Source: Jiangella anatolica (GTDB lineage: Bacteria > Actinomycetota > Actinomycetes > Jiangellales > Jiangellaceae). From it: a stretch of 64,000 bases of DNA. Below, one piece after another: positions 26,591-36,300 of this stretch; position 1 is the first letter of the stretch; every line of letters starts with the position of its first letter. Position numbers and translations under genes: made by a program. Location of the stretch: NCBI RefSeq assembly GCF_003236295.1, contig NZ_POTW01000030.1, positions 1 through 64,000 on the forward strand, given 5' to 3'. The notes beneath the pieces are model-generated. The model was given only the letters and a program-made list of their open reading frames with translations. It ran no database searches and had not been told where the DNA came from.

Positions 26591-27161
26591 GGCGCCCTCC
26601 TAGCCCGCTCCAGGGCCCTCGCGACGGCGAGACGGTTCGGCGGCTCTGCGTGCTCGATCAGGAAACGCACCGCGATCGGCGGGCAGAGCCGGGTGTCTCA
26701 GGGTGCAGATAAGCGCATCGGACACCGAGACGTGCTCCATGGCACGGGATCCCTCCCTTTCCGTCCACGATCGCCGCCACGATCCGGGTTGGACAGAGAT
26801 ACCTCAACGGAGGTTACCGCGCGATGATCGTCGGCGCGGCGAATTGGCCGAATTGGCCCCTCCGCGGCCCACCGGTGGAAGACCGTGGGACGGAGCACGG
26901 CGTATCGAGGTGACGGTGGTGGATCACCACGTGCCCGGCACGATCCGGCCGCTGGCTGCACCGGAGTCATCGGCGACGTTGGCGTCGAGGGTGGGACCAT
27001 GGCGCCGTGGTCCGGTCGGCCTGGCGGAGGTTGCGGTGAGCGAGGCTGAACGCTCTCACATGCCGCGGACCGGTCCGCAGCTCATAGGCTCGATGACCCG
27101 CATCGACAGCGCGGGTCGGCGTCACGCTGACGTCTGCGTGCGCGAGGGGCCCACCGGGACG
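26591..27161. other. Divergent intergenic region between nhaC and the LacI gene
   Basis: About 570 bases that should hold the promoters for the nhaC operon (leftward) and the lacI gene (rightward). A plus-strand frame of 153 codons at 26703-27164 lacks a ribosome site and family resemblance, so I do not call it. I see no repeat, terminator or RNA gene. Confidence 0.5.
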
Positions 27162-27174
27162 TGACGTTACGTCG
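27162..27174. promoter_or_regulatory. LacI operator candidate at the regulator's own start
   Basis: TGACGTTACGTCG is an inverted repeat (TGACG, three bases, CGTCG) ending five bases before the lacI ATG. The same design, TGACG-N3-CGTCA, recurs at 28259-28271 in front of the next operon, suggesting both bind this regulator. Confidence 0.45.
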
Positions 27175-27179
27175 ATACC

Positions 27180-28217
27180 ATGACGCGCATGGGTACACAG
27201 AAGGAGATCGCACGCCGAGCCGGGGTCTCGGTCTCCGTCGTGTCCGCCGTCGTCAACGGCACCACGCACACGCGAATGAGCGACGAGACGCGTGCTCGCG
27301 TCGAGGCCGTCATCGAGGAACTGGGGTACGTCCCGAACGACGCCGCACGGGCCCTGCGCCGGCAGCGCTCGGGGACGATCGCCGTTGTCGTCGAGAAGAT
27401 CGAGAATCCGATCTACCGCGACATGTTCCACGGCATCTACGACGCCGCGGAGGCGCGCGGATGGGCGGTCGTGCTGGGGGACGCGCGCTGGATGCGCTCC
27501 GGCAGCCACTTCCTCGCGCGCCTGCTGGGGCACGGTTCGATCGACGGCATCATCCTGCGCAGCGAGGGCCTCATCGACGACGAGGTGCTCGCCCACCTGC
27601 GAGCCCGGCCCACCCCGGTGATCCTGGTCGAGGGACGGCACGGCCCGGACGGCCGATGGCTCGCGATCGACGATGCCGCGGCAGGTCGCGTGGCGACGCA
27701 GCACCTGCTCGACCTCGGTCACCAGGACATCGAGTTCGTGGGCGGCGAGCGGTGGGTCCCGACGCTGGAACGGCACCGGGGCTACGCCGACGCGATGCTC
27801 GACGCCGGGCTCGAGGCGCGCGACGCGATCCGGACCGGCTACGGGTCCCGGGCGGGCGCCGCGGCCCTCCAGGAGGTCATCGACTCCGGCCGCCGGCCGA
27901 CGGCGCTCGTGGTCGACAACGTGCTCTCGGGCATCGGCATCCACGCGGCGGCTCACGAGGCGGGCATCTCGATCCCGGGTGACCTGTCCGTGATCGCGAT
28001 CCACGACGCGGACATCGCCGGTGACGTCCGCCCCGCGCTGACGACCGTGCGCATGCCGATGGCTGAGCTCGGAGCGCGCGCCGTCGAGGCGATCGCGGCG
28101 ATCCTGAACGACTCGCCGACGCGGTTCGGCCTCGTCGACGAGCCCGCACCTGTGCTGATCACCCGCGCGAGCACGGCACCGTTGCAGGTTTCGCCGCGAC
28201 CCTGGTCACCGTCCTGA
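27180..28217 (+). CDS. LacI-family transcriptional regulator (lyase operon)
   Basis: A 345-residue repressor. The N-terminal helix-turn-helix is QKEIARRAGVSVSVVSAVVNG (about residues 7-27), followed by the hinge ELGYVPNDAARALRR. The C-terminal periplasmic-binding-protein-like domain shows FVGGERWVPTLERHRGYADAM and DLSVIAIHDADIAGDVRPALTTVRMPMAELGARAVEAI, typical of sugar-binding LacI proteins. It precedes a plus-strand operon with a sugar importer and two heparinase-type lyases and probably senses an unsaturated or short oligosaccharide made by them. Operator candidates lie at its own start and upstream of the operon. The first ATG (27180) and an ATG at 27189 are both possible starts. Confidence 0.92.
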   Translation: MTRMGTQKEIARRAGVSVSVVSAVVNGTTHTRMSDETRARVEAVIEELGYVPNDAARALRRQRSGTIAVVVEKIENPIYRDMFHGIYDAAEARGWAVVLGDARWMRSGSHFLARLLGHGSIDGIILRSEGLIDDEVLAHLRARPTPVILVEGRHGPDGRWLAIDDAAAGRVATQHLLDLGHQDIEFVGGERWVPTLERHRGYADAMLDAGLEARDAIRTGYGSRAGAAALQEVIDSGRRPTALVVDNVLSGIGIHAAAHEAGISIPGDLSVIAIHDADIAGDVRPALTTVRMPMAELGARAVEAIAAILNDSPTRFGLVDEPAPVLITRASTAPLQVSPRPWSPS

Positions 28218-28243
28218 CGCATTCGTACCCGTCACGATGAGGT

Positions 28244-28306
28244 AACGAACCGTTGACGTGACGATGCGTCAGTCGTTACGTTGACGCAACGAAACGTCAC
28301 TGACGT
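28244..28306. promoter_or_regulatory. Cluster of inverted repeats upstream of the lyase operon
   Basis: Within 63 bases there are AACGAACCGTT (28244-28254), TGACGATGCGTCA (28259-28271), CGTTGACGCAACG (28279-28291) and ACGTCACTGACGT (28294-28306, a perfect 6+1+6 palindrome). The second matches the operator candidate at the lacI start. The cluster lies 57 bases upstream of the first operon start codon, so several repressor dimers could bind there. Confidence 0.5.
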
Positions 28307-28362
28307 CCGGCGAGGGACGCCGCGGGATCGCGGTGCGGACGCCGCGCTACGGAAGGACACCG

Positions 28363-29679
28363 TTGACCTCCAGCACAGCCACGCCCCGCTCCGTGCTCCT
28401 GCGCTCGTCGTGGGCGAACGTGAACATCGGCGACGTCGCACACTCGCCCGGCCTCATCACCGCCCTGCTCGACGCCGAGCCCGATGCCCGCATCACGCTG
28501 TGGCCGATGCGCCTCGGCGAGCGCGAGGAGGCGATGATCCGCCGGGCGATCCCGACCGTCACGATCGTGCGGGGCGCCCTTGACGAGGCCGGAGTGCCGA
28601 CGACGCCGGAGCTCGCCGCGGCGTGGGACAGCGCGGACGTCTTCGTGCACGGCTCGGCGGCGAGCGCCTCGCTCGTGCCGGAGCTGGCAGCCTGGCGTGA
28701 GCGGTCCGACCGCCCGTACGGCTACGGCGGCGTGACGGAGGACCCGCTCTGCCCGCCCGCCTGGGGCTCGCTCGAACGGTTGCGTGTCATGACGCAGGAC
28801 CTGCCGGCGACGTTCCTCGAGGACGACGCCCGCGCGATCATCGATGGCGCCGAGTTCCTGTTCGCGCGGGACTCGATCAGCCTCGAGTACCTGCGCTCCC
28901 AGGGGGCTCGCCCCGGGGTGCTCGAGTTCGGCCCCGATGGCACGTTCGCCTATCGCTACCGCGACGATGCCGCGGCCGATGCCTTCCTGGCCGCGCTGGG
29001 TCTCACGGCCGGGGAGTTCGGATGCTTCGTGCCCCGGCTGCGCTACACGCCGTACCCGGACATCTACGGAACGGAGCGCACCCGGGAGTTCGACCGCCGG
29101 TACGCGATCAACGCCGGCACCGTCGGCCTCGACCTCGACACTCTCGCCGCCGCGATCGCCACCTGGGTCCGCTCCACGGGCCAGCGGGCCGTCGTCGTGC
29201 CCGAGATGAGCTACGAGGTGGAGCTGGCACAGGACGAGCTGCTGCCACGCGTCCCGGACGACGTCGTCGACCAGGTCACCGTCCTCGACCGGTACTGGCC
29301 GCTCGAGGAGGCGAACGCCGTCTACGCCCGCGCCCGCGCCGTCGTCAGCATGGAGTGCCACTCGCCGATCCTCGCGTCCGTCCATGGCACGCCCACGCTC
29401 TATGTGCGTCAGCCCACTGACACCGTCAAGGGTGAGATGTACGCCGACCTCGGCGGGACGGACGTCGTCGTCGAGATCGAGCCGGACGGCCCGGAGGGCG
29501 CGGCCGCGGCCGTCAAGGCGCTCCTGGAGGACGAGGCGGCATCCAGGGCGACGTCGTCGGCGATGAACGCCGCGGCCGTCGGCCGCCTGCGGGACGTCGC
29601 CCGCACGATCCTGTTCGGCGAGGGGGCATCCGAGTTCACCCGAGGGGGCCGGGAGGCAGACCTTGTCCCAACTCGCTGA
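28363..29679 (+). CDS. Polysaccharide pyruvyl transferase family protein
   Basis: A 438-residue protein of the PSPT family, whose members transfer pyruvate from phosphoenolpyruvate to sugars or act as related GT-B-like enzymes. Visible features: NVNIGDVAHSPGLITALL at the N-terminus (the family has an N-x-G-D start), FARDSISLEYLRSQGARPGVLEFGPDG, and ARAVVSMECHSPILASVHGTPTLYVRQPTD with KGEMYADLGG. The usual R-L-H at the catalytic loop reads E-C-H here. I chose the TTG at 28363, five bases after GGAAGGA, over an upstream GTG. It is the first gene of a catabolic operon, odd for an enzyme normally found in polysaccharide synthesis. It may instead act on an unsaturated or phosphorylated sugar acid. 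Confidence 0.75.
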   Translation: MTSSTATPRSVLLRSSWANVNIGDVAHSPGLITALLDAEPDARITLWPMRLGEREEAMIRRAIPTVTIVRGALDEAGVPTTPELAAAWDSADVFVHGSAASASLVPELAAWRERSDRPYGYGGVTEDPLCPPAWGSLERLRVMTQDLPATFLEDDARAIIDGAEFLFARDSISLEYLRSQGARPGVLEFGPDGTFAYRYRDDAAADAFLAALGLTAGEFGCFVPRLRYTPYPDIYGTERTREFDRRYAINAGTVGLDLDTLAAAIATWVRSTGQRAVVVPEMSYEVELAQDELLPRVPDDVVDQVTVLDRYWPLEEANAVYARARAVVSMECHSPILASVHGTPTLYVRQPTDTVKGEMYADLGGTDVVVEIEPDGPEGAAAAVKALLEDEAASRATSSAMNAAAVGRLRDVARTILFGEGASEFTRGGREADLVPTR

Positions 29680-30658
29680 ACGGCCGCCTCGGAAGTCCGT
29701 GCGGAAGGGCTCGTCGTCGTCGGCGACCACCCGCCCGGCGCGACGCCCCGGCCAGACCCTCGCCCGCTGGCGACGGGACCGGCTTCTGCTGCTGCTGGCC
29801 GCCCCGGGCCTGCTGGTGGTGCTGTTGTTCCACTACCTCCCCTTGCTGGGCAACGTGATCGCGTTCAAGGGGTATCTGCCGTTCTTGACGATCGCGGAGA
29901 GTCCCTGGGTCGGCTGGGACAACTTCCAGGTGATCTTCTCGGGTGACCCACTGTTCGTGAACGCGTTGACGAACACGTTGATCATCACGCTGATCCAGGT
30001 TCTGTTCGTGTTCCCGCTGCCGCTCGTGCTCGCCCTTCTCCTCAACGAGGTCATCTCCGAGCGGCTCAAGCGGATCGTGCAGTCCGTCCTCTACCTGCCG
30101 CACTTCCTGTCCTGGGTGATCGTGGTCGCGTTGTTCCAGCACATCCTCGGGAACGCGGGCATGGTGAACACGCTCCTGCGGGAGCACGACATGACGACGT
30201 TCTCCATCATCGGCGTGCCGGAGCTGTTCGAGGTCCTCATCACCAGCCAGGTGATCTGGAAGGACACCGGGTGGGGCACGATCATCTTCCTGGCCGCCAT
30301 CTCGCGGGTCGACACCTCGCTGTACGAGGCGGCGGCGATGGACGGCGCCGGCGCACTGCGGCGCATGTGGCATGTCACGCTGCCGGCGATCCGGTCGGTG
30401 TTCGTCCTGCTGCTGATCCTGCGGCTCGGGGACGCCCTCACGGTCGGCTTCGAGCAGATCATCCTGCAGCAGGGCGCGGTCGGCGCGACGGCGAGCGAGG
30501 TCCTCGACACCTACGTCTACAACCACGGGATCGTCGGCGGCAACTGGGGCCAGGCAGCCGCCGTCGGCCTCACGAAGGGTGTCATCTCAGTGCTCCTGGT
30601 GCTGGGAGCGAACAAGCTCGCGCACAAGTTCGGTGAGCGGGGGGTGTACCACAAGTGA
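29663..30658 (+). CDS. Sugar ABC transporter permease, LplB type
   Basis: A 331-residue permease with a basic N-terminal tail and about six membrane helices (LLLLLAAPGLLVVLLFHYLPLLG is the first). The EAA loop reads EAAAMDGAGALRRMWHVTLPAI, the site that docks an ATPase. It belongs to the LplB/YteP branch, which imports oligosaccharides such as uronic-acid disaccharides or glycans. The TTG start has GGGAGG upstream and overlaps the end of the pyruvyltransferase gene by 17 bases; the next permease begins at a GTGA overlap. No ATPase gene is present, so a shared MsiK-like ATPase encoded elsewhere is expected. Confidence 0.92.
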   Translation: MSQLAERPPRKSVRKGSSSSATTRPARRPGQTLARWRRDRLLLLLAAPGLLVVLLFHYLPLLGNVIAFKGYLPFLTIAESPWVGWDNFQVIFSGDPLFVNALTNTLIITLIQVLFVFPLPLVLALLLNEVISERLKRIVQSVLYLPHFLSWVIVVALFQHILGNAGMVNTLLREHDMTTFSIIGVPELFEVLITSQVIWKDTGWGTIIFLAAISRVDTSLYEAAAMDGAGALRRMWHVTLPAIRSVFVLLLILRLGDALTVGFEQIILQQGAVGATASEVLDTYVYNHGIVGGNWGQAAAVGLTKGVISVLLVLGANKLAHKFGERGVYHK

Positions 30659-31605
30659 CCACGACCTCTCCGCTGGGGCTCACGGCCAAGCCACGAAAGG
30701 CGAGGCCGTCGACGTCCACCGGGCGCCCGGTCTGGATGGGCCCTCCGAACCGGGTGCTGACAGCCTTGCGCGGTCTCATCCTGACGATCGGTTGTGCCGT
30801 CGTCATCGTCCCTTTCCTCGCTGTGGTCTCGACCTCGCTCGCCACGCAGGAGGAGGTGACCGAGAACGGCGGTTTCGTGCTGCTCGTCCGTGACCCGACC
30901 CTCGCCTCCTACCAGGCGATCCTGTCCGGCGGCGTGGTCACCCGCGCACTGGTCATCAGCATCCTCGTGACCATCGCCGGCACGCTGCTGTCGTTGGCAT
31001 GCACGATCGGGCTCGCCTACGCACTGTCACGGCCCGGATCGCTCGGCTCACGCCCGATCTTGCTGGCGGTGCTCTTCACGATGCTGTTCAGCCCCGGCAT
31101 GATCCCGATGTATCTGGTGGTCAAACAGCTCGGCCTGCTCGACAACCTGCTCGCGTTGATCCTCCCGGTGCTCATCAACGCCTTCAACGTCATCGTCATG
31201 CGGGAGTTCTTTCTCGACATCCCGGGCGAGCTCATGGAGAGCGCCCGCATCGACGGCGCGAACGACCTCACGATCCTCGCGCGCATCGTGTTGCCGCTGT
31301 CCAAGGCCGTGATCTCCGTCATCGGGCTGTTCTACGCCGTCGGCTACTGGAATGCGTTCTTCAACGCCCTGCTGTACATCAGCTCGCCCGAGAAGTGGCC
31401 CCTGCAGCTGGTCCTGCGGACCTACGTCGTCAACGAGACCCCGATGGGTGTCGATCAGGTCTCCGCCGGCTCCGAGAGCCTGCCTCCGCAACTGTCCATC
31501 CAGATGGCGATCCTCGTCATCTCGATCATCCCCATCCTCCTCGTCTACCCGTTCCTCCAGAAGCACTTCACCAAGGGGCTCATGATCGGCGCCGTCAAGG
31601 GCTGA
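30655..31605 (+). CDS. Sugar ABC transporter permease, YtcP/AraQ type
   Basis: A 316-residue permease with six membrane helices, partner of the preceding one. FLAVVSTSLATQEEVTENGGF marks the N-terminal periplasmic part; the EAA loop is MESARIDGANDLTILARIVLPLSKAV. The C-terminal VYPFLQKHFTKGLMIGAVKG is the standard YtcP/AraQ ending. Starts at a GTG inside the GTGA overlap with the previous gene and is followed 44 bases later by the substrate-binding lipoprotein. Confidence 0.94.
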   Translation: MTTTSPLGLTAKPRKARPSTSTGRPVWMGPPNRVLTALRGLILTIGCAVVIVPFLAVVSTSLATQEEVTENGGFVLLVRDPTLASYQAILSGGVVTRALVISILVTIAGTLLSLACTIGLAYALSRPGSLGSRPILLAVLFTMLFSPGMIPMYLVVKQLGLLDNLLALILPVLINAFNVIVMREFFLDIPGELMESARIDGANDLTILARIVLPLSKAVISVIGLFYAVGYWNAFFNALLYISSPEKWPLQLVLRTYVVNETPMGVDQVSAGSESLPPQLSIQMAILVISIIPILLVYPFLQKHFTKGLMIGAVKG

Positions 31606-31649
31606 CCACCTGTTCTTCATCCCGTCCTCGATGTAGCGGAAGGAATCCC

Positions 31650-33290
31650 ATGTCCGGCACGATCTCTCGTCGTAGATTCCTGGGCACCACCGGCGCTTTC
31701 GCCGCGATAGGCCTGCTGGGTGCCTGCTCAGGCTCGCCGCGCAGTCAGTCGCCGAGTGGGGGATCCACCGGTGGCGGTGGCGCCGGTGACGGACTGCTGC
31801 CGACGTACCAGCCATTCGACACGTTCCCGCCCGACCTCGCCTCGAGCAACCCGGATGTGTCCCCCGGCTACTTCACCTACCCGGATCCACCCACGACGGT
31901 GACCAGCGGGGTTCCGGCGTCCGGCGATCCGATTCGGGCGCTGACCTTCACGTTCGATCCGGTCGCTCCCGAGCTTGCGAACAACGCGCTGTGGCAGAGC
32001 ATCAACGAGGCGCTCGGCACCGAACTGGACCTGGAGTACACCCCTGCGGCGGAGTACGCTGCCCGCTTCGCGACCACGATCGCCGGCAACGACCTGCCCG
32101 ACCTCGTGGCGATCAGGGGTCAGCAGCAGCAGATGCCGGCGATGCTGGCCGCGAAGTTCACCGACCTCACCGAGCACCTCTCCGGTGACGCCGTGCTGGA
32201 CTACCCGAACCTCGCGGCGCTGCCGACGCCATCGTGGCTGAGCACCGTGTACGACGGCAGGATCTGGGGTGTCCCGGTGCCCCGCTCGCTGATCGGCTCC
32301 GTGCTGTACACGCGTGCGGACATCCTCGAGCGGGCGGGCCTGTCCCTGCAGCCGGAGTCGCTCGAGGAGTTCACCGAGATGGCGCAGGCCCTCACCAACG
32401 ATCGGGAGGGTCGCTGGGCGTTCGGGCAGACGCCCCTGTCGGTGCTGCTCGAGACGAACGGCATCGCGAACCTCTGGTCGGTCGACGAGAGCGGCGCCTT
32501 CACCTTCAACGCCACGCTGCCGGGATACGAGCAGGCCCTGGCCGACGCGGTCGCCCTCAACGACCTGGGGGTCGTGCACCCGGACGGCAATGCCGTTCAG
32601 AACACCCAGCGCAACGAATGGATGGTGGCGGGCACGACCGCGTTCCAGATCGGTCTCTACGCGGGATGGCCCAAGTTCTACGTGCAGGGAGCCGACATCG
32701 AGGGATTCCGCCTGACGGGCATGCTCTCCCCAGCACGCGAGGCCGGCGGGGAGATGGTACGCACTGCCGGCCCCTCGGTCTCGCACTTCTCGGCCATCGC
32801 CCAGCAGGACGACCCGGAGCGCGTCGCCGAGATCCTGCGGGTGCTCGACTGGCTGGCCGCGCCGTTCGGCAGCACCGAGTACATCACCCGTCGGTTCGGC
32901 AAGGAGGGTGAGACCTTCACCTTCGACGGTCCGGATCCGGTGCTCACCTCCGAGGGCGTCAACCAGGCGACGCTGCCGGTGCGGTACATCACGGAGAACA
33001 CGCCGGTGATCTTCGAGTCGCGCAACGAGCAAGCCGTCCGGGACCAGTTCGACCACCAAGAGGCGGGTCTGCAGTACACCGTGCCCAACCCGACGGAGGG
33101 GCTCTACTCCGAGACCGCCGTCAGCGAGGGCGCGAGCGCGCAGCAGGCGCTGACCGCGACCGAGCTCGAGATCGTCCTGGGAAACCGGCCGGTTGCGGAT
33201 TGGGCCGCCGCGGTCGAGAGCTACATGTCCGCCGTCGGCAACAAGATCAAGTCCGAGTACGAGGAGGCGTGGGCTCAGCTCAACGGCTGA
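31650..33290 (+). CDS. Extracellular sugar-binding lipoprotein of the lyase operon
   Basis: A 546-residue ABC receptor with a twin-arginine motif (SRRRFLGTTG) and a lipobox ending at Cys26 (IGLLGAC), so it is probably folded before export and lipid-anchored. A Gly/Ser linker follows. The large cluster-type binding domain shows ATTIAGNDLPDLVAIRG and WDSVLYT-like segments (RSLIGSVLYTRADILERAG), typical of LplA-like receptors of about 500-550 residues that bind oligosaccharides. It lies between the two permeases and the first lyase. The likely ligand is an unsaturated oligosaccharide released by the lyases. Confidence 0.92.
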   Translation: MSGTISRRRFLGTTGAFAAIGLLGACSGSPRSQSPSGGSTGGGGAGDGLLPTYQPFDTFPPDLASSNPDVSPGYFTYPDPPTTVTSGVPASGDPIRALTFTFDPVAPELANNALWQSINEALGTELDLEYTPAAEYAARFATTIAGNDLPDLVAIRGQQQQMPAMLAAKFTDLTEHLSGDAVLDYPNLAALPTPSWLSTVYDGRIWGVPVPRSLIGSVLYTRADILERAGLSLQPESLEEFTEMAQALTNDREGRWAFGQTPLSVLLETNGIANLWSVDESGAFTFNATLPGYEQALADAVALNDLGVVHPDGNAVQNTQRNEWMVAGTTAFQIGLYAGWPKFYVQGADIEGFRLTGMLSPAREAGGEMVRTAGPSVSHFSAIAQQDDPERVAEILRVLDWLAAPFGSTEYITRRFGKEGETFTFDGPDPVLTSEGVNQATLPVRYITENTPVIFESRNEQAVRDQFDHQEAGLQYTVPNPTEGLYSETAVSEGASAQQALTATELEIVLGNRPVADWAAAVESYMSAVGNKIKSEYEEAWAQLNG

Positions 33291-33361
33291 CGCCGGTTGC
33301 TTGGTCGCGGGGTGCTGGTGAAGCACCGGGTGGACACCTTCACAGCAAAGGAGTCACGGAG

Positions 33362-36300
33362 ATGCAACGAAGCACTTCCCGGCGGAGCGCTCGCCGTCGT
33401 GTCCATGCGATCGCCGGCGCGGCAGTCACGCTGGCCGTGGTGGGGACGGGTCTGTCGTCGGTGCCGGCCGCTGCGTCCGACATGTCGGATCTCGGCGAGC
33501 TGCTCGACCTGACGCGTCCTGAGCTCGCCGAGGTCGCGGCGGAAATCGCGGCCGGTGATGAGGCGGGCGCCGCCGACGAGCTCAAGGTCTACTACGCCGG
33601 CCGCATGGGGATCGGGTTCCCGACGCCGGGAGCGGCGGGAGTCGGCGACGCGACCGCCGACGAGCTCGCCGCCGGGATCTTCCGGTTCGGCGCCGAGACC
33701 CGCGACTTCTACGACGACGCCGAGCAGAGGATCGACGTCGACTGGCAGGACACCTGGGGTGGGACGGAGACCGCCCCCGGCGGCGCACAGGTCCTGATGA
33801 GCGACTTCGCGTTCATGCCGACGCTGGCGAGCGCCTACCTGAACGAGAGCGACCCGCAGCAGCGTGCGGCGTATGCGAAGGCGTGGATGGAGATCTCACT
33901 GGACTTCTTCGCCGACAACCCGAGCTGGCCGCAGGTCCGCAATCTGTCGGCCGGCAAGCGGCTGACCCAGCTCGTCAGCGCGTTCTCCGTGTTCCGGACG
34001 GAGCCGGCCACAGACGCGGGCGACCTGGTGACGTACCTGTCCGGCGTGCACGAGACGACCGACTTCCTCACGCAGGTTCTGCAGATACATGTCGGAAACA
34101 ACATGTATATGTCGATGGCCCGCTCGATCTACTCCGCGGCGGTGTACCTGCCCGAGTTCACGGCATCCCTCGGCTGGGAGTCGTTCGCGGTGCGGTCGGT
34201 CGAGCGGTTTCTGCGCGCGTACATGCAGAGCGACGGCGTGTATCGCGAGCCGACATTCAACTACCAGGCCTACGTGGCGGACCTGATCAACACCATGATC
34301 CGCGTCGCGGATGCCAACGGGCGGAAACTTCCCGACGCGATCGTCCAGTCGGCGGACTGGATCGCGGACGTGCTGTTCGCGACCCGGAAGCCGGATCTCG
34401 AGGCCGCGCTGATCGGCGACACACCGAACACCGACGCGGGCAGGAGCGCCATTCGGGCGACCGGTGAACGCAACTCGTGGTCCGATTTCACCTGGGTCGC
34501 CTCCGGTCGAACCGAGGGGACGACACCGACACTGGGGTCCACGCTGTATCCGATCAGCTACGCCGTTCAGCGCTCGGGGTGGGACGCCGATGCGCAGTAC
34601 ATGCTGATCAACAATCACAACTCCAGTTACACCGCCTCGCACCGGCATCCGGACGACCTCAGCCTGGTGATGTCGGCGTACGGGCGTCCGCTGATCGTCG
34701 ACCCCGGAGTGGGCGACTACAGCGCGACCCCGACGAACGACTGGATGCGCAGAACGACTGAGGCGCACAACACGATCGAGGTCGACGGAAAGCCGCAGGC
34801 CGCCGGCGTCACCCGAGCGATGTCGCTCTGGCGATCGAGTGCGGGTCTCGACGTCTACCGCGGTCATGCGATGGGCTACCAGCCGATCGCGCACGATCGG
34901 GTCGTCTACTTCGTCAAGCCCGGCTTCTGGGTCGTCTCCGACGACCTCACCGGTGACACCGCCGCGCACGACTACCGGCAGCTCTGGCACTTCCCCGGTG
35001 ATCCGGTCACCGTCGACCCGGCCACGAACGTCGCCACGGTCGGGTTCGACACCGTGCCCGGCGCCGCGCCGGTCGCCGGGGTGCGACTCGTTCCCGTGAC
35101 CCCGGCCGGCGTCGAGGTCGCGCCGAGCGTCCACGAGGATGGCGCCGTGCGCGTGGGCGAGGACGTGCTCACGGACGTCGACTACCTGTCCTACGACTGG
35201 TCCGCCACCGGCGCCACCGGACTGGACACCATCGTGTTTCCCGGCAAGGCCGGCACGGCGCCCTCGGTGAGGGCGACCCGCATCGAGCTGCCTGGGGTGG
35301 ATCACTCCGTGGCGACCGCGATGGAGATCGACCTGCCGCACGCGACCGGCCGCTTCTACCTCTCGCGCGAGGCGACGCCCGCGTCGCGGGAGTTCGGGAA
35401 CGCCACGACCGACGCCGAGACCGCGTATCTCGAACGTACCGTGCACGGCAGGCTCACGCGGTACGCGCTGACCCGTGGGTCGTCGCTGGTCGACGACGGG
35501 GACACCGTGGTCGACGCGTCCGGAGTGGTGTCCGACGTCAGTGTGGAGCTGCGGGGCGGGACCGCCCGGATCTCGCTCGGGGACCCGTTCACCGGCACAC
35601 TCACGATCAACGCGCCGAATGCGAGAGCGGTGAAGGTGAACGACATCCCGACCGCATTCACTCGTACCGGCGACCTCGTCACCGTGTCGGTCGAGCCGGC
35701 CTTCGCGCCGGCGCCGGTGCTCGACGAGGAGTTCGAGGACGCGAGCCTGGACCGCACCGTCCACGGCTTCGACAGCGGATTCGAGGGCTGGACGCCGGTG
35801 CAGGGCACCTGGGAGCTGGGCGGCGATCCATCGAACACCGAGCTGGCGCAGACCTCGAGCGCGGACATGCAGTCGTTCGCCATGCTGCAGGACGTGCCGG
35901 ACGACGTGATCGTGTCCGCGGACATCGATCCCGGCGCCGCTCACCAGACGACCGCCCGGACCGGCCTGGCGTTCCGTTACCACGATTCTCGCAACTACTA
36001 CCGGGCCAACGTTCTCAGCACACCGGCGAGCACGAAGCTGCAACTCGTGAAGGTCTACAACGGGACGTCCACGCTCCTTGCGGAGACCGACGTGGAGCTG
36101 AACGCCGACGCCGAGCACACGCTGACCGTCTCCGCGGTCGGGCGTCACTTGGTCGCCACGGTCGGCGAGACATCGATCTCCGCAAACGACAGCCAACTGC
36201 CGACCGGCGGAGTCGCGGCCTACACGCAGGGGCGGACCGCGACCTTCGACGACATCACGATCACCGAGGCACTCGATCAGGCGACGTGGCGCGGAATCGG

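Noticed and set aside
26703-27164. 153-codon plus-strand frame upstream of lacI
   Set aside because: No ribosome site, no family resemblance, and it covers the expected promoter region.
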